Virus record (IMG/VR): IMGVR_UViG_3300034122_002202
Location: 1 to 64,000 of that record
Strand: one strand, 5' to 3'
Source: a virus
Length of the DNA stretch: 64,000 bases
The notes beneath the pieces were generated by a model, which worked only from the letters and a program-made list of their open reading frames with translations, searched no databases and was not told the DNA's origin. A program made the translations under genes and the position numbers. Of this stretch, positions 38,380 through 49,554 are shown in pieces. Position 1 is the first letter of the stretch; every line of letters starts with the position of its first letter.

Positions 38380-38940
38380 ATGTTAAGCTTAAGTATCATA
38401 CTGACAAATAGGATAGATAACTCTGGAATAGCAACAGAGGACATATACAACATCAATCTGATTAAAACAAATTCAGATGGTGTTTCAAGAAATATAACCA
38501 TGCCAGTTTTACTTGACTCAGAAATTGGCAAATTTATATCTAAGCTTGCTGATCAAACATGGGATTATATAGCTGCTGCACCTCCAGATGCTCTCTCTCA
38601 AGCAAAGGCGTGGTCATTTCAAAATATAGACAATGAATGGGCAGCTTTAGAAAAAGTTGGTTGGGATTCTGGTCGTGGCTATCGTTTAGGCATTTCACCT
38701 TCTGATGTGGCACTTCTTGTGGGTGTATTTTCTCTTGCAAAAGAGGCAGCAGCATTGGGCCTAGAACTTCCCAACCTAATTAGCATGGATAATACGCCTG
38801 TTGTTTTCTCGTCTATAGAAGAAATGACCGCTGTTCTTTTAGAATATGGTCAAGCTCGTTCAATCTTAGCTAGCACCTTTGCAGAAAAAAGAAAGGTAGT
38901 AGAGAATGCCACAGAAGTTGGAGTGACAGGTGTAATTTAA
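38380..38940 (+). CDS. Hypothetical protein, possibly fibre-related (186 aa)
   Basis: The C-terminal half (GYRLGISPSDVALLVGVFSL, then AALGLELPNLISMDNTPVVF and SIEEMTAVLLEYGQARS) recalls the DUF4376-like regions next to phage fibre genes. The N-terminal half is beta-like. GGAG site. A tail-fibre assembly or fibre-attached role is possible. Confidence 0.5.
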   Translation: MLSLSIILTNRIDNSGIATEDIYNINLIKTNSDGVSRNITMPVLLDSEIGKFISKLADQTWDYIAAAPPDALSQAKAWSFQNIDNEWAALEKVGWDSGRGYRLGISPSDVALLVGVFSLAKEAAALGLELPNLISMDNTPVVFSSIEEMTAVLLEYGQARSILASTFAEKRKVVENATEVGVTGVI

Positions 38941-38975
38941 TGTAGGCACAACTACATTATTTGGGGGTTAGAACA

Positions 38976-39263
38976 ATGGATGATAAAGACTTTATCCTAT
39001 TAATTGAACGATTAGGTGTTTCTTGCAGCTTTTTAATATTCTTTGTTTGGACAACCTATAGAGCATCTACTTGGTTGGGTGAGAAGATCATCCTTCCTTT
39101 GCATGATAGACACATCAAATTTATAGATAGGTTGGAAAATGGTCTAGAAAGTGTGGTCAAAAGCCAAGAAAACACTATGGACATACTTAATCAGATATTG
39201 TTGAACACTAGGGAATTACACGAACTCAAAAGGAATAAAAAGGAAACTGCCAATGCAGAATGA
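38976..39263 (+). CDS. Small membrane protein, holin-like (95 aa)
   Basis: One membrane segment near residues 14-28 (VSCSFLIFFVWTTYRAS) is followed by a charged, coiled-coil-like tail (KFIDRLENGLESVVKSQENT). This resembles class III-type holins or spanin-like proteins, but no lysin is found next to it, so the function is open. The ATG at 38976 follows GGGGG. Confidence 0.5.
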   Translation: MDDKDFILLIERLGVSCSFLIFFVWTTYRASTWLGEKIILPLHDRHIKFIDRLENGLESVVKSQENTMDILNQILLNTRELHELKRNKKETANAE

Positions 39264-39366
39264 GATTATTTACACAAACGACACCATTGTTGCTGTACAA
39301 TACACTGTATTAAATAGCAATGAGTGTACTTACATATATACAAGTGGGTTTGTTTATGGCATGTGA
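39253..39366 (+). CDS. Tiny protein (37 aa)
   Basis: MQNEIIYTNDTIVAVQYTVL, overlapping the end of the previous gene by 11 bases and the next start by about 11. Its ribosome binding site would be within the previous gene (AAAAGGAAAC). Plausible coupled micro-gene; low support. Confidence 0.35.
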   Translation: MQNEIIYTNDTIVAVQYTVLNSNECTYIYTSGFVYGM

Positions 39367-39604
39367 TTGTGCTCCAGATCAAGGTGCTGTTTATCCACCA
39401 AATTATGTTGGTGCAGCAGTAAATGCAGCTTCGTTGTTGCTCATAGAATGTGCTGATTGTTATGGGAGATGTGTTTATAAAATGCAAACTATTAATCAAA
39501 TAGCTACTTGGGTTTTAGATGCTAATACTTGTTCTGAAACAATGCCTTCTGATGGAACTAGTCCATCTTCAAGCATGAGTGTAATTTATATTGCTTGGGA
39601 ATAA
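39356..39604 (+). CDS. Small Cys-rich protein (82 aa)
   Basis: [20 protein letters not shown] with six Cys in all, including CADCYGRC. The ATG at 39356 is my choice; an ATG at 39320 in the same frame is an alternative. Unrecognised; precedes the protease gene. Confidence 0.45.
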   Translation: MACDCAPDQGAVYPPNYVGAAVNAASLLLIECADCYGRCVYKMQTINQIATWVLDANTCSETMPSDGTSPSSSMSVIYIAWE

Positions 39605-39606
39605 TA

Positions 39607-41607
39607 ATGAAGTTAACTGATGAGATAAAGAATAAAATACAAGAATTATATGACTTAACACCAGATGATGTTCATGGTGTTTCTTTTGGTTTTAAACATA
39701 CAAATAATATTAACACTGGAAAAGTTGGGGTTGTTTTTAATGTAATAAAAAAATTAAATGAAAATGAGTTAGGAAACAATGAAATACTTCCAAAAACTAT
39801 TCGTGTAGATGGTATTGACATAATAACAGATGTTGTAGAATCAGAACCCATAAAAGGTTTAGCTTGCTACAACGATTTATATGGTCAACCACTAGAATAT
39901 TTTAATTTTACTTCTACAAATACAAATGTTACTAGATTAAGTGGTAGTTATGGTATGATAACACCATTTCAAGGTGGTCAAGAAATATCTCGTTTTCCAG
40001 ATAAATATTCTGGGAGTTGGTTTACAACAAAACCTTATATAAACACTAATGTTGGAACGCTTGGTTTTTGGGCAACAGATGAAATAGACAATAAAGTTGT
40101 TGGTGTTACTAATGCACATGTTGCAATTTCAGACTTCATAATTGCATCAGATAGAGACACACAAAAAGAATTAGATTATACATATAATATTTATGATGAA
40201 TTAGAATGGTTTATTGACAAAAAAAAACATAGACCAGGACTTTTTAGTTTTGATAATGACAGCACTAAAAAAGTTATCCGTATAGGTTCTACTAAAAGAT
40301 ATTATCCAGTTAGTTTAACAAATGCTAACTATATTGATGCTGCACTTTATTATCCAGAAAATATAAGTCATATTAATCATATTCATACCCCAACAACTAA
40401 TCCAGATAGTTATTCTTTAGAATATCCTTTTGCAACAACAGAAGAGATAGATGATTTACTATTTAATCCAACAGAAGTTTATAGTACTGGTAGAACTACT
40501 GGCCCAAAAGGTTGGAATACTTGTAAATTACAAATACAATCTATAGGTTTTTCAACTACAATTGGTTATGACGATATAAGAGGATCTAGTGTTTCTGGAG
40601 TTTCATATTCTGATTGCATACAATTTAAATATCAGCCTAGTTATAATAATTCTTTTTGGCCAGTTTTTTCTGGAGATTCTGGATCTGCATTAGTTAAAGT
40701 TATTAATGGCGTTAAAAAAATTATAGGTTTGGTTTTTGCTGGAGGAAGATTTGATGGTATAGCTGCAAGAATAGATAGAGTTGCATCTTTAATGAAGATA
40801 AAGGCTTATGATAGTGCATCATCAACCACACCATCGACACCTACTATTTATTCAATTAGTGTTACAGACCCAAGAATAAGCCAGCCAACATTAACTATAG
40901 ATGGAAAATTATATTATCAAGCTGGATTTAGAAGTTTGGGTGGTGCAACTCCCACCCCGACTCCTACGCCAACACCTAGTCCGACTCCTAGTCCAACACC
41001 TACGCCTACACCAACACCAACACCAACACCAACACCGACTCCTACGCCAACACCAACGCCTACACCGAGTCCAACACCGACTCCTACGCCAACACCAACG
41101 CCTACACCGAGTCCAACACCGACTCCTACGCCAACGCCTACACCAACGCCAGTACCGACTCCTACGCCAACACCAACGCCTACACCGAGTCCAACACCGA
41201 CTCCTACGCCAACGCCTACACCAACGCCAGTACCGACTCCTACGCCTAGCCCAACGCCAGTTGCTATACCAGAAAACAACATAAAATATAATGCTGGCGA
41301 AACATTAGACTTAAGATTAACAGATGATTATTATGCAATAGATGGTAGGGGTATAAACTTTATTTCTGATGATTATCCAAATTTAAGTGAAGTAACATCA
41401 ATGTTTTATGTTGATGGCAAAATAAATTTTTCAAAGACAATTTCTTATATTGATAGCAAAACTTTAAGACTTGAACTTAGCAGCACAAACTTACAAAGTA
41501 TTGGTGCTGGAAGATGGTCTTATGAAATTAGATCTATTTTTCCTAGTGGTCATACTGTGACAATTAGTGTTGGCAATTTAATTATCACGCCAGCATTTGG
41601 AGATTAA
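39607..41607 (+). CDS. Trypsin-like serine protease with Pro/Thr stalk (666 aa)
   Basis: Residues 1-400 form a chymotrypsin-fold (S1-like) protease: H171 in VTNAHVAI, D244 in NYIDAALYY and S358 in [10 protein letters not shown] give the catalytic triad in the right order. Residues about 445-555 are a stalk of PTPTPTPSP repeats. The last 105 residues ([20 protein letters not shown] to [12 protein letters not shown]) form a beta domain also found at the C-terminus of the protein at 44866-48474. There is no signal peptide, so it is probably a virion protein that digests host surface polymers, or the C-terminal domain anchors it. The ATG at 39607 has a weak ribosome binding site. Confidence 0.8.
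   Translation: MKLTDEIKNKIQELYDLTPDDVHGVSFGFKHTNNINTGKVGVVFNVIKKLNENELGNNEILPKTIRVDGIDIITDVVESEPIKGLACYNDLYGQPLEYFNFTSTNTNVTRLSGSYGMITPFQGGQEISRFPDKYSGSWFTTKPYINTNVGTLGFWATDEIDNKVVGVTNAHVAISDFIIASDRDTQKELDYTYNIYDELEWFIDKKKHRPGLFSFDNDSTKKVIRIGSTKRYYPVSLTNANYIDAALYYPENISHINHIHTPTTNPDSYSLEYPFATTEEIDDLLFNPTEVYSTGRTTGPKGWNTCKLQIQSIGFSTTIGYDDIRGSSVSGVSYSDCIQFKYQPSYNNSFWPVFSGDSGSALVKVINGVKKIIGLVFAGGRFDGIAARIDRVASLMKIKAYDSASSTTPSTPTIYSISVTDPRISQPTLTIDGKLYYQAGFRSLGGATPTPTPTPTPSPTPSPTPTPTPTPTPTPTPTPTPTPTPTPSPTPTPTPTPTPTPSPTPTPTPTPTPTPVPTPTPTPTPTPSPTPTPTPTPTPTPVPTPTPSPTPVAIPENNIKYNAGETLDLRLTDDYYAIDGRGINFISDDYPNLSEVTSMFYVDGKINFSKTISYIDSKTLRLELSSTNLQSIGAGRWSYEIRSIFPSGHTVTISVGNLIITPAFGD
40949..41266 (+). 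repeat. Pro-Thr/Ser stalk repeats
   Basis: About 100 codons of (P-T)n with occasional P-S and P-V; low-complexity DNA, hypothetical frames on both strands are shadows. Confidence 0.9.
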
Positions 41608-41610
41608 AAA

Positions 41611-44600
41611 ATGTCTAATTGTATTGATCCATTAAACATAAACTTTAAACCATCTTATGAGGGAGAACTTTTACTGTTGGGGGCATGTTCCTATACTGCA
41701 ACAGAAAAAGATGGGAATTTAATTTGGGAAGAGAATGAAGAATTGAAGGTTTATGGGGTTGGTGGTTGTAATTGTAGTGTATCACCACCACCAATATCAG
41801 ATGAAAATTTAAATCCAATACTTGCAAATTTGCCAACCTCACAAGGACAAATATATTCTACTGGAACATGTTCTGGTAATTGTGCTGAAGGAAGTACTAC
41901 ATGTCAGATTGTTGGTTTTCTTTCTAATGGTACTAATTGTGATATGGGTTGTGGATGGACTACTGAAGGTTGTGCTGAAGGATCAACTACTGAAGCACCA
42001 TTATGTTCTCCTAGTTCTTGCACTTTTAATCTGTCTGAAATTTCACCAGGAATGTATTATTATATGGAAGGCACAACATGTTTGTACGGTTGTATTTGCG
42101 ATGGAGAACGACCAGCTAGTGCAACCGAAGTGTCTCAACCTACAGTTACTTATAATTGTATACCAGCACCTACTAGTACTTCAACTTCAACTTCAAGTAC
42201 TGCTGCACCAACAACTTCAACTACTTGTAATCCAACAAGTTGCAATGGAGTTAATGCATGTTGTAATGGCGTATGTACAAATCTTAATGAAGACCAGAAT
42301 CATTGTGGTGCATGTGATGCCCCTCCATGTGCTGGCCCTTGTTGCGTTGGAATATGTTGTGCAGCAATGGAGTCATGTAGCGATGGAGTTTGTTGTCCAG
42401 CAGGGCAAGAAGGTTGCAATGGGGTGTGTTGTCCAGCAGGGCAAGGATGTTGCGATGGGCAATGTGTGACACTTCAAACTGATGCACATTGTGGTGGTAC
42501 TGGACCAGGAAGGAATGGTTGTGAGCCTTGTCTAGCAGGAAGGACATGTTGTCCTTTTAATGAATCAATAGGTATTTGCATAAATGTAAATGGCACAGAT
42601 TGGAACAATTGTGGTGGGTGTGGTGTTCCATGTCAGACTAATCAAATATGTTGTGATGGGGTGTGTGTTAGTACTGGAACTGCTGAACATTGTGCTGGGT
42701 GTGCTCCTTGTGGAGCTAATGCAACATGTTGTGGTGGTCAATGTCTTAATAATCTACCACAACAAGAATGTAATGCTTTAGTTTGGGCTGCAACTCCTGG
42801 TGGTGATAGTCCAGCATGTTATTCTGTTGGTCCAGCAAATAGTCAATTTGGTTCATGTGCAACTGGAATGCAAGTTGGTAGCAATACTTGTAATCGTCAA
42901 ATTTGTGGCGATTGTCCTTTTGAAGATTATTTAATATGTTCAACAGCATGTACTGCACTTTTAACATCTAATCCCAGTCCATCAGTTGAAGATGGCGATA
43001 CATTTTATTTTAGCACAAAAGCAGATGCAGAAGCTTTTGCTGGTGCAAATACTGGCGATTGTTTTCTTGGGTGGACAAAATTTTCTTCATCTTGTGGTTG
43101 CACTGGTTGTGAAAAGATATATTTAAATAGTCTTCCGTCTGACAGTGGTAGTGCAGGACCATTTAAAACTAAAGGATTTTGTGAATCAACCATAACCTCA
43201 AATGCATGTACAGAAGAAGAACTTCCAAATACTTATGCAGCAGATTTGACAAATAATCAATGTGGCAGTGGTGCTGCTGGTTGTTTTTCAAATGGTGCAT
43301 GTAGATGCCCTGGATCTGAGTGTCTTAGTGGTGGAACAGTTTGTGGGGATGGCGAATCTAATTTTTGTATTGGTGCATCAAGTTGTCAAGTTCAAATTAC
43401 TATAAGTTATAGTGTTAATACTGGTGGTGTAAATGTTCCACAAACATCTACTACTATAGCAAGTGGAACTATGTTGTCTCAGTATTCTCTTGTTCAAGTT
43501 GCAAATGTAATACCAGAAAACATTAATGATACAGTTTATGGTTATTTAAAATTAGAAACAAGCGATACTTTTGTTAATAGCACAGGGCAGAGTTTAGGGG
43601 CGAATGTTACTTCATCTGTTACAATTTTTCAAAACACAATAGAAAGTGAGCTTTCTGGATCGGCAACAGTAACTGTTCTTCCATATTGTCCTGCATCTCC
43701 ACCACCATCGCCCCCATCGCCCCCAAGCCCTAGTCCATCGCCTAGCCCCAGTCCGTCACCTTCACCGAGTCCATCACCTTCGCCATCGCCTTCACCTAGT
43801 CCTAGTCCATCACCTACACCGAGTCCAAGCCCGACTCCTAGTCCATCGCCAACGCCTAGCCCAACACCGAGTCCTACACCAAGCCCGACTCCTAGTCCAA
43901 CGCCTTCACCGACACCGAGTCCAACGCCTAGCCCTACACCTTCACCTAGTCCTACACCTAGTCCATCGCCATCGCCTAGCCCGACTCCAAGCCCAACGCC
44001 AAGCCCGACTCCTAGTCCAACGCCTTCACCTACACCGAGTCCAAGCCCGACTCCTAGTCCAACGCCTTCACCGACACCGAGTCCAACGCCTAGCCCTACA
44101 CCTTCACCTAGTCCTACACCTAGTCCATCGCCATCGCCTAGCCCGACTCCAAGCCCTAGTCCAACCCCTTCACCTACACCGAGTCCTACACCGAGTCCTA
44201 CACCTAGTCCATCGCCATCGCCTAGCCCGACTCCAAGCCCTAGTCCAACCCCTTCACCTACACCGAGCCCTACACCAAGCCCGACTCCTAGTCCAACGCC
44301 TTCACCGACACCGAGTCCAACGCCTAGCCCTACACCTTCACCTAGTCCTACACCTAGTCCATCGCCATCGCCTAGCCCGACTCCAAGTCCAACGCCTAGT
44401 CCAACACCTAGTCCAAGCCCAAGCCCAACGCCTTCACCTACACCGAGTCCAAGCCCGACTCCTAGTCCATCGCCAACGCCTAGCCCAACACCGAGTCCTA
44501 CACCAAGCCCGACTCCTAGTCCAACGCCTTCACCGACACCGAGTCCAACGCCATCGCCTAGCCCGACTCCTAGTCCAACGCCTTCACCTACAACTATTCC

Positions 44601-44856
44601 AAGTCCTTTAATTTACAACATTGATTATTCTGCAAGAACAACAACATCAGTAACAGTTACTTGGCGAAGTGAGATACCATTAACTAGTCGTGTTTTATAT
44701 GGAACAACACAGGTTTTATCTCCATCGACTTATCCAAATTATGGTTATCAAAATTCAACAATAGAAAATACTCAACTAACTACAACACATAGCATTACTG
44801 TCACTGGTCTTTTGCCCAACACAACATATTATTTTAGACCAGTTGGTCATATATAG
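41611..44856 (+). CDS. Cys-rich stalk protein with FnIII-like end (1081 aa)
   Basis: The N-terminal 130 residues are followed by a Cys-rich part to about residue 580. Units of the type CC-D/N-G-x-C, NCG-x-CG and C-x-G-x-CC (for example [10 protein letters not shown]-like and [10 protein letters not shown]) are typical of disulfide-bonded repeat proteins. A Thr/Ser-rich linker lies near residue 190. Residues about 690-995 are (P-S/T)n. The C-terminal 85 residues ([20 protein letters not shown] to [12 protein letters not shown]) are a fibronectin type III-like domain. Likely a surface spike or stalk. GGAG site. Confidence 0.7.
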   Translation: MSNCIDPLNINFKPSYEGELLLLGACSYTATEKDGNLIWEENEELKVYGVGGCNCSVSPPPISDENLNPILANLPTSQGQIYSTGTCSGNCAEGSTTCQIVGFLSNGTNCDMGCGWTTEGCAEGSTTEAPLCSPSSCTFNLSEISPGMYYYMEGTTCLYGCICDGERPASATEVSQPTVTYNCIPAPTSTSTSTSSTAAPTTSTTCNPTSCNGVNACCNGVCTNLNEDQNHCGACDAPPCAGPCCVGICCAAMESCSDGVCCPAGQEGCNGVCCPAGQGCCDGQCVTLQTDAHCGGTGPGRNGCEPCLAGRTCCPFNESIGICINVNGTDWNNCGGCGVPCQTNQICCDGVCVSTGTAEHCAGCAPCGANATCCGGQCLNNLPQQECNALVWAATPGGDSPACYSVGPANSQFGSCATGMQVGSNTCNRQICGDCPFEDYLICSTACTALLTSNPSPSVEDGDTFYFSTKADAEAFAGANTGDCFLGWTKFSSSCGCTGCEKIYLNSLPSDSGSAGPFKTKGFCESTITSNACTEEELPNTYAADLTNNQCGSGAAGCFSNGACRCPGSECLSGGTVCGDGESNFCIGASSCQVQITISYSVNTGGVNVPQTSTTIASGTMLSQYSLVQVANVIPENINDTVYGYLKLETSDTFVNSTGQSLGANVTSSVTIFQNTIESELSGSATVTVLPYCPASPPPSPPSPPSPSPSPSPSPSPSPSPSPSPSPSPSPSPSPTPSPSPTPSPSPTPSPTPSPTPSPTPSPTPSPTPSPTPSPTPSPSPTPSPSPSPSPTPSPTPSPTPSPTPSPTPSPSPTPSPTPSPTPSPTPSPTPSPSPTPSPSPSPSPTPSPSPTPSPTPSPTPSPTPSPSPSPSPTPSPSPTPSPTPSPTPSPTPSPTPSPTPSPTPSPTPSPSPTPSPSPSPSPTPSPTPSPTPSPSPSPTPSPTPSPSPTPSPSPTPSPTPSPTPSPTPSPTPSPTPSPTPSPSPTPSPTPSPTTIPSPLIYNIDYSARTTTSVTVTWRSEIPLTSRVLYGTTQVLSPSTYPNYGYQNSTIENTQLTTTHSITVTGLLPNTTYYFRPVGHI
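43690..44592 (+). repeat. Pro-Ser/Thr stalk repeats (first long)
   Basis: About 300 codons of P-S-P-S and P-S-P-T in an irregular order, with internal DNA repeats of 36-60 bp. Confidence 0.9.
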
Positions 44857-44865
44857 GAGTTTAAA

Positions 44866-47800
44866 ATGAGTTGTTCTCAAAGTTGTACTTATTCATTCGA
44901 CACTTACTCAGGATATTGGGTTCTTGTAAACCCATGCAGTGAAGGTAGTTGTGTGTGTCCACCATCACCTCAAAGGGTTGGAACTCTTGGTGAGCAGGTA
45001 ACTTATGATTGTATACCAGATGGATCAGGAGATGATGGTTGTTTTCCATCATGTGGCGAAGGTCTTACTTGTTGTGCTTTTCAAGATGTAATACCAGGAC
45101 CATTTGCATATGAATGTGTAAATTTGTTAACAAATGATCAAAATTGTGGCAGTTGTGACAATTGGATAATTGGCACAATCTGTTGTAATGGTGTTCAAAA
45201 ATATTATTTGACTGATGAAAACAACTGTGGAACTTGTGGTCATGTATGTGCTCCAGATGAACATTGTTGTGGGGGTGCATGTGTTCCTAGATTACAAAGA
45301 TGGAATTGCTCAACTTGTGGCACAGTTTGTGAAAATAATGAAACATGTTGTAATAGTGGTTGTTCAAATATTTGGTATGATGCAGCAAATTGTGCTGGTT
45401 GTGAAAATGCTTGTCCTCCTGGTCAAATATGCAATCTTGGCGTATGTACGCCTCCCTGTCCTACTGGTACTCATCCATGTGCTGGAGAGTGCGTTTCAGA
45501 TAATGCAGAATGTGATGTCTGTAATAATTCATGCGTATACCCTTTGGGATGTTGCAATAATCAATGTGTCAATGTAAATACAGATAATTCAAATTGTGGT
45601 AGCTGTGGAAATATTTGTCCTATTGGTCAAATATGTTGTAATGGAAATTGTATAGATCCTCTAACAGATAGTTCAAATTGTGGTGATTGTGGAATAGTTT
45701 GTGAAGCAGGAAGACTCTGTTGTGATGGGCAATGCGTAACACTTAATACTAATGCAAATTGTCGTGGTTGTGGAATTACTTGTGCTGAAGAAGAAGAATG
45801 TTGTGGCAATGGTTGCACAAATACTTTAACTGATAATTCAAATTGTGGTGCTTGTGGAACTGTTTGTGGTACTGGAACGGCTTGCTGTAATGGAATCTGT
45901 ATAGATATCTTAGAAAACGATGCAAATTGTGGTGCTTGTGGAGTAACCTGTGGCGTAGGAGAAGCATGTTGTGACGGAAGCTGTATAGATATATTAAGCG
46001 ATGAATTACATTGTGGTGGTTGCACTGCTTGTGCTCAAGATGAAATGTGTTGCGATGGAATATGTAAAGAAGTATTAACAGATAGATTAAATTGCGGTAG
46101 CTGTGGAACTATTTGTCAGGGAATATGTTGCAATGGAATTTGTATAGATCAAACAATAGATAATGCTAATTGTGGTGATTGTGGAGTAGTTTGTGCAGCA
46201 GGAAGAACTTGTTGTGAGGGTCAATGCGTTTTAGATTCAGTTGCTCTATGTTGTGTAAATCCAGTTTCTTTACAGAAAAAAATAACATATTTTAAAGGTG
46301 ATAATAATAATTGTGGCAGTTGTGGAAATGTCTGTGCTATAGGAGAAACATGTTGTGATGGTCAATGTAAAAATATAAGTACTGACAATGATAATTGTGG
46401 TGCTTGTACATGGGATTGTCTTCCTCCTGCTACATGTATAGAGGGAGAATGTACCAGTCCATTTTGTGGCGGTTCATATATTCCTTGTGCGAGTGATGAA
46501 TTTGGTGATCCCTATGCGTGTTGTTTTGGAGAATGTAAAGATCTAAATTTAGATTCAGAAAACTGTGGTTCTTGTGGAAATGTTTGTGGTCCTGATGAAG
46601 AATGCTGTAATGGTCAATGTACAAACACTATGGGTGATCCTAATAATTGTGGTGCATGTGATGCTTTTCCATGTGTTGGTTCTTGTTGTTCTGGAGTTTG
46701 TTGTGATCAAGCAGAAAAAGTGTGTTGTTTTGGTGAATGTATAAATTTAAATACAGATTTTTCAAATTGTGGAGATTGTGGAGTTCAATGTGCATCAGGA
46801 GAATATTGTTGTGATGGAATATGCATAAATATAAGAATAGATATTGAAAATTGTGGGGGTTGTGCAACTCCTTGTGCAGAAGGTCAAATATGTGTTGATT
46901 GGGAGTGTGTTAATCAATCGCCTAGTCCAAGCCCCAGTCCATCACCTTCACCGAGTCCTAGCCCTAGTCCATCGCCATCGCCTAGCCCAAGCCCCAGTCC
47001 GTCACCTTCACCGAGTCCTAGCCCTAGTCCATCGCCTTCACCAAGTCCTAGCCCTAGTCCATCGCCATCGCCTAGCCCAAGCCCCAGTCCGTCACCTTCA
47101 CCAAGTCCTAGCCCTAGTCCATCGCCTTCACCAAGTCCTAGTCCAACGCCTTCGCCTACACCTAGCCCAACGCCTTCACCGACTCCAAGTCCAACGCCTA
47201 GCCCAACGCCTTCACCAAGTCCTAGTCCAACGCCTTCACCGACTCCGAGTCCAACACCTAGCCCTAGTCCAACGCCTTCACCGACTCCGAGTCCAACACC
47301 TAGCCCGACTCCTAGTCCAACGCCATCGCCTACACCAAGCCCAACACCTAGCCCGACTCCTTCGCCAACGCCTTCACCGACTCCGAGTCCAACACCTAGC
47401 CCGACTCCTAGTCCAACGCCATCGCCTACACCAAGTCCAACGCCTTCACCGACTCCTAGTCCGACTCCTAGTCCAACGCCTAGCCCTACACCTTCACCTA
47501 GTCCAACGCCTAGCCCAACGCCTAGTCCAACACCGAGTCCTACACCTAGCCCGACTCCAAGCCCAAGCCCAACGCCTTCACCGACACCTAGTCCATCGCC
47601 AACGCCTAGTCCGACTCCAAGCCCAAGCCCAACGCCTTCACCTACACCGAGTCCTACACCTAGCCCGACTCCAACTCCAACACCGACTCCAACGCCAACT
47701 CCTACACCAACTCCAACACCGACACCTACCCCAACGCCTACACCTACTCCTACGCCAACGCCTACTTCAGAAGAATATCTTGGTTATGAAATAGCTGTAT

Positions 47801-48474
47801 TTACATCTAACTTAAATCCTAATCCATCAGAAGGATTTACTTTAGGGGTTAGTCTTTCTTTGGGAAAAAGATATGAAAATTGTCAAAACATATATGCACA
47901 ATTAATAAATGGTGATGGAACAAATTATGGCGTTTCACATTCAACAGGATTTGTAAATCTTACAAACGGAAATTATCTATTTACTGGAATAATACCAACA
48001 TCATTTAGAGGTGCGATTAAGTTTTATTGTGGGTCTGAACTTTTAGGTGCTACTGCAATTAATCCAGAAGAATATGAAAATGTAGATGTTAAAGTAAGTA
48101 CAAGGTGTGCTACTTCTGGAGTAGGAGTTCCAGCATTAACAAATCCAATACCAATTAATCCAGAAGATCCTATAGAACTAAGACTCACAGATGACTACTT
48201 AACAGAAGAATCAAGGTCGATAGACATAACTTCTGTTGATTGGCCAGATCTAACTGGTTCTACTACAGACTTTATGATTGATTCTAGACCAACATTCATT
48301 AAACGAGCACAGCTACTTAATGGAACATCTTTAAGAATTGAACTTAGCAATGAAGAATTAGCACAAATTGGGGCAGGAAGGTGGTCATATGAATTTAGAT
48401 CTACATTATCTAATACCCATATAATTACGCTGTCTGTTGGCAATATAGTTATAGTGCCACCATTTACCGATTAA
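44866..48474 (+). CDS. Cys-rich stalk protein with protease-type C-domain (1202 aa)
   Basis: Residues about 60-680 carry roughly 15 units of about 38 residues with the pattern NCG-x-CG-x2-C-x4-CC-x-G-x-C. Residues about 684-965 are (P-S)n, then (P-T)n. The C-terminal part holds a unique beta domain (residues about 970-1085). The last about 110 residues ([39 protein letters not shown]) match the C-terminal domain of the serine protease. The design (compact disulfide head, rigid stalk, shared attachment domain) suggests a capsid or tail spike. Disulfides imply that it folds after lysis or is extracellular. GGAG site. Confidence 0.72.
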   Translation: MSCSQSCTYSFDTYSGYWVLVNPCSEGSCVCPPSPQRVGTLGEQVTYDCIPDGSGDDGCFPSCGEGLTCCAFQDVIPGPFAYECVNLLTNDQNCGSCDNWIIGTICCNGVQKYYLTDENNCGTCGHVCAPDEHCCGGACVPRLQRWNCSTCGTVCENNETCCNSGCSNIWYDAANCAGCENACPPGQICNLGVCTPPCPTGTHPCAGECVSDNAECDVCNNSCVYPLGCCNNQCVNVNTDNSNCGSCGNICPIGQICCNGNCIDPLTDSSNCGDCGIVCEAGRLCCDGQCVTLNTNANCRGCGITCAEEEECCGNGCTNTLTDNSNCGACGTVCGTGTACCNGICIDILENDANCGACGVTCGVGEACCDGSCIDILSDELHCGGCTACAQDEMCCDGICKEVLTDRLNCGSCGTICQGICCNGICIDQTIDNANCGDCGVVCAAGRTCCEGQCVLDSVALCCVNPVSLQKKITYFKGDNNNCGSCGNVCAIGETCCDGQCKNISTDNDNCGACTWDCLPPATCIEGECTSPFCGGSYIPCASDEFGDPYACCFGECKDLNLDSENCGSCGNVCGPDEECCNGQCTNTMGDPNNCGACDAFPCVGSCCSGVCCDQAEKVCCFGECINLNTDFSNCGDCGVQCASGEYCCDGICINIRIDIENCGGCATPCAEGQICVDWECVNQSPSPSPSPSPSPSPSPSPSPSPSPSPSPSPSPSPSPSPSPSPSPSPSPSPSPSPSPSPSPSPSPSPSPSPSPSPSPTPSPTPSPTPSPTPSPTPSPTPSPSPSPTPSPTPSPTPSPSPTPSPTPSPTPSPTPSPTPSPTPSPTPSPTPSPTPSPTPSPTPSPTPSPTPSPTPSPTPSPTPSPTPSPTPSPTPSPSPTPSPTPSPTPSPTPSPTPSPSPTPSPTPSPSPTPSPTPSPSPTPSPTPSPTPSPTPTPTPTPTPTPTPTPTPTPTPTPTPTPTPTPTSEEYLGYEIAVFTSNLNPNPSEGFTLGVSLSLGKRYENCQNIYAQLINGDGTNYGVSHSTGFVNLTNGNYLFTGIIPTSFRGAIKFYCGSELLGATAINPEEYENVDVKVSTRCATSGVGVPALTNPIPINPEDPIELRLTDDYLTEESRSIDITSVDWPDLTGSTTDFMIDSRPTFIKRAQLLNGTSLRIELSNEELAQIGAGRWSYEFRSTLSNTHIITLSVGNIVIVPPFTD
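46915..47767 (+). repeat. Pro-Ser then Pro-Thr stalk repeats (second long)
   Basis: About 285 codons; changes gradually from P-S to P-T; related to the repeats at 43690-44592 and 40949-41266. Confidence 0.9.
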
Positions 48475-48478
48475 AATA

Positions 48479-48490
48479 TGGTGTATTATT
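48479..48490 (+). promoter_or_regulatory. GGTGTATT motif, copy 2
   Basis: TGGTGTATTATT directly after the stop of the spike gene and 34 bp before the connector gene. Confidence 0.4.
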
Positions 48491-48523
48491 AATTGAAACA
48501 ATACTCTAACCATAGAGGCTATT

Positions 48524-49054
48524 ATGTACTGGCAAGCAGAATTCATAACATTATTGAGAGTTTTACTAGACGATTTAGTTTCTCCACAACTCTATACAGA
48601 CAAACGACTTACGCAAGTAATTGCTGTTGCTGCTCAACTAGTTACTTCAGAATTAAGATTTGCAAATAATTTTCAAGTTGATATTCAAGCACTTACAATT
48701 AATCCTAGTCCAGTAGATAGGGCGACTACTAGAGATGACAACTTTATAAATTTAGTGACTATAAAATCAGCATGTTTAATAGAGCGTGGCGAGACAAGAA
48801 GGGCTGTTGGTCAAGGAATTGCTATTAGAGATGGTAGTTCTTCTATTGACTTGCGTGGAACTATGGATGGTAGAATGAAATTACTAGAAAAGGGTTGGTG
48901 TTCTGTTTACGAAGAAGTTAAACTAGAATATCAAACGGCAAGAGTTGGATTAGTAGCTGGTGCTGCTATAATGAGTCCGTTTAGAATATTTGCTGGTTCT
49001 AGAGATCAAGTTTATTATACTAGCAATGAAGGCAGAACATTTTTCCCAAGATAA
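48524..49054 (+). CDS. Putative head-tail connector (176 aa)
   Basis: MYWQAEFITLLRVLLDDLVS, helical N-terminus, then a region (RRAVGQGIAIRDGSSSIDLR) like the loops of gp6/gp15-type connector proteins. Size, helical content and position before tail genes fit, but the sequence does not show a diagnostic motif. AGAGG site. Confidence 0.5.
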   Translation: MYWQAEFITLLRVLLDDLVSPQLYTDKRLTQVIAVAAQLVTSELRFANNFQVDIQALTINPSPVDRATTRDDNFINLVTIKSACLIERGETRRAVGQGIAIRDGSSSIDLRGTMDGRMKLLEKGWCSVYEEVKLEYQTARVGLVAGAAIMSPFRIFAGSRDQVYYTSNEGRTFFPR

Positions 49055-49065
49055 GGAGTAGGTAG

Positions 49066-49524
49066 ATGGCAACTCATCATATAATTAATAGCGGTGTGAT
49101 TAAAATTGGATCTTCAACTATTCAACCAACTGAAGGGCATCCTTCTGGAGAAGTAACTACTTACAATAGGGTTGATGTTAGAACATTTTCTGATATTGAA
49201 CCAGTAAATTTAAGTAGAAATTTTGGCTATTACAATGTAGATACTAGCATGAGCGATAGTCTTGAAGATGGTTCTAGTGCTATTGCTGCAACAGGAATTA
49301 GCCAACAAATCTTCCCTGCAAAATCAGGAAGAAATTATTTTTACTTTAAAAACAATTCTACTGGAATTATGCACTTGAATTTTGGTGAAGATGCTGATAC
49401 AACTACATCATATAATTTGGCAGCAAGTCAAGAACTAGTATTTGAAAATGGATTTGTTCCATTGGATGCTGTCAATGTTTATTCAGTTGAGCTATCTGGA
49501 TTGTTTGTTGCAAAACAGGCTTAA
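49066..49524 (+). CDS. Putative structural protein (152 aa)
   Basis: Beta-rich (MATHHIINSGVIKIGSSTIQ); contains NYFYFKNNSTGIMHLNFGED. Strong AAGGAG site. Possibly a small virion or decoration protein. Unrecognised. Confidence 0.6.
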   Translation: MATHHIINSGVIKIGSSTIQPTEGHPSGEVTTYNRVDVRTFSDIEPVNLSRNFGYYNVDTSMSDSLEDGSSAIAATGISQQIFPAKSGRNYFYFKNNSTGIMHLNFGEDADTTTSYNLAASQELVFENGFVPLDAVNVYSVELSGLFVAKQA

Positions 49525-49554
49525 TTTAAGTTTTAGGAAGCTAAAGGAGGATTT

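Noticed and set aside
38976-39263. Firm call of holin with a lysis cassette
   Set aside because: Only one membrane helix and no endolysin or spanin next to it.
40901-47794. Long frames opposite or out of phase with the Pro-Ser/Thr repeats
   Set aside because: GVGVG, HQHQ and LRQRLH type translations come from the repeat DNA in the wrong frame.
28218-48474. Mobile element or recent host gene capture
   Set aside because: No transposase, integrase or terminal repeats; genes are in the same orientation and tightly spaced with the structural operon.
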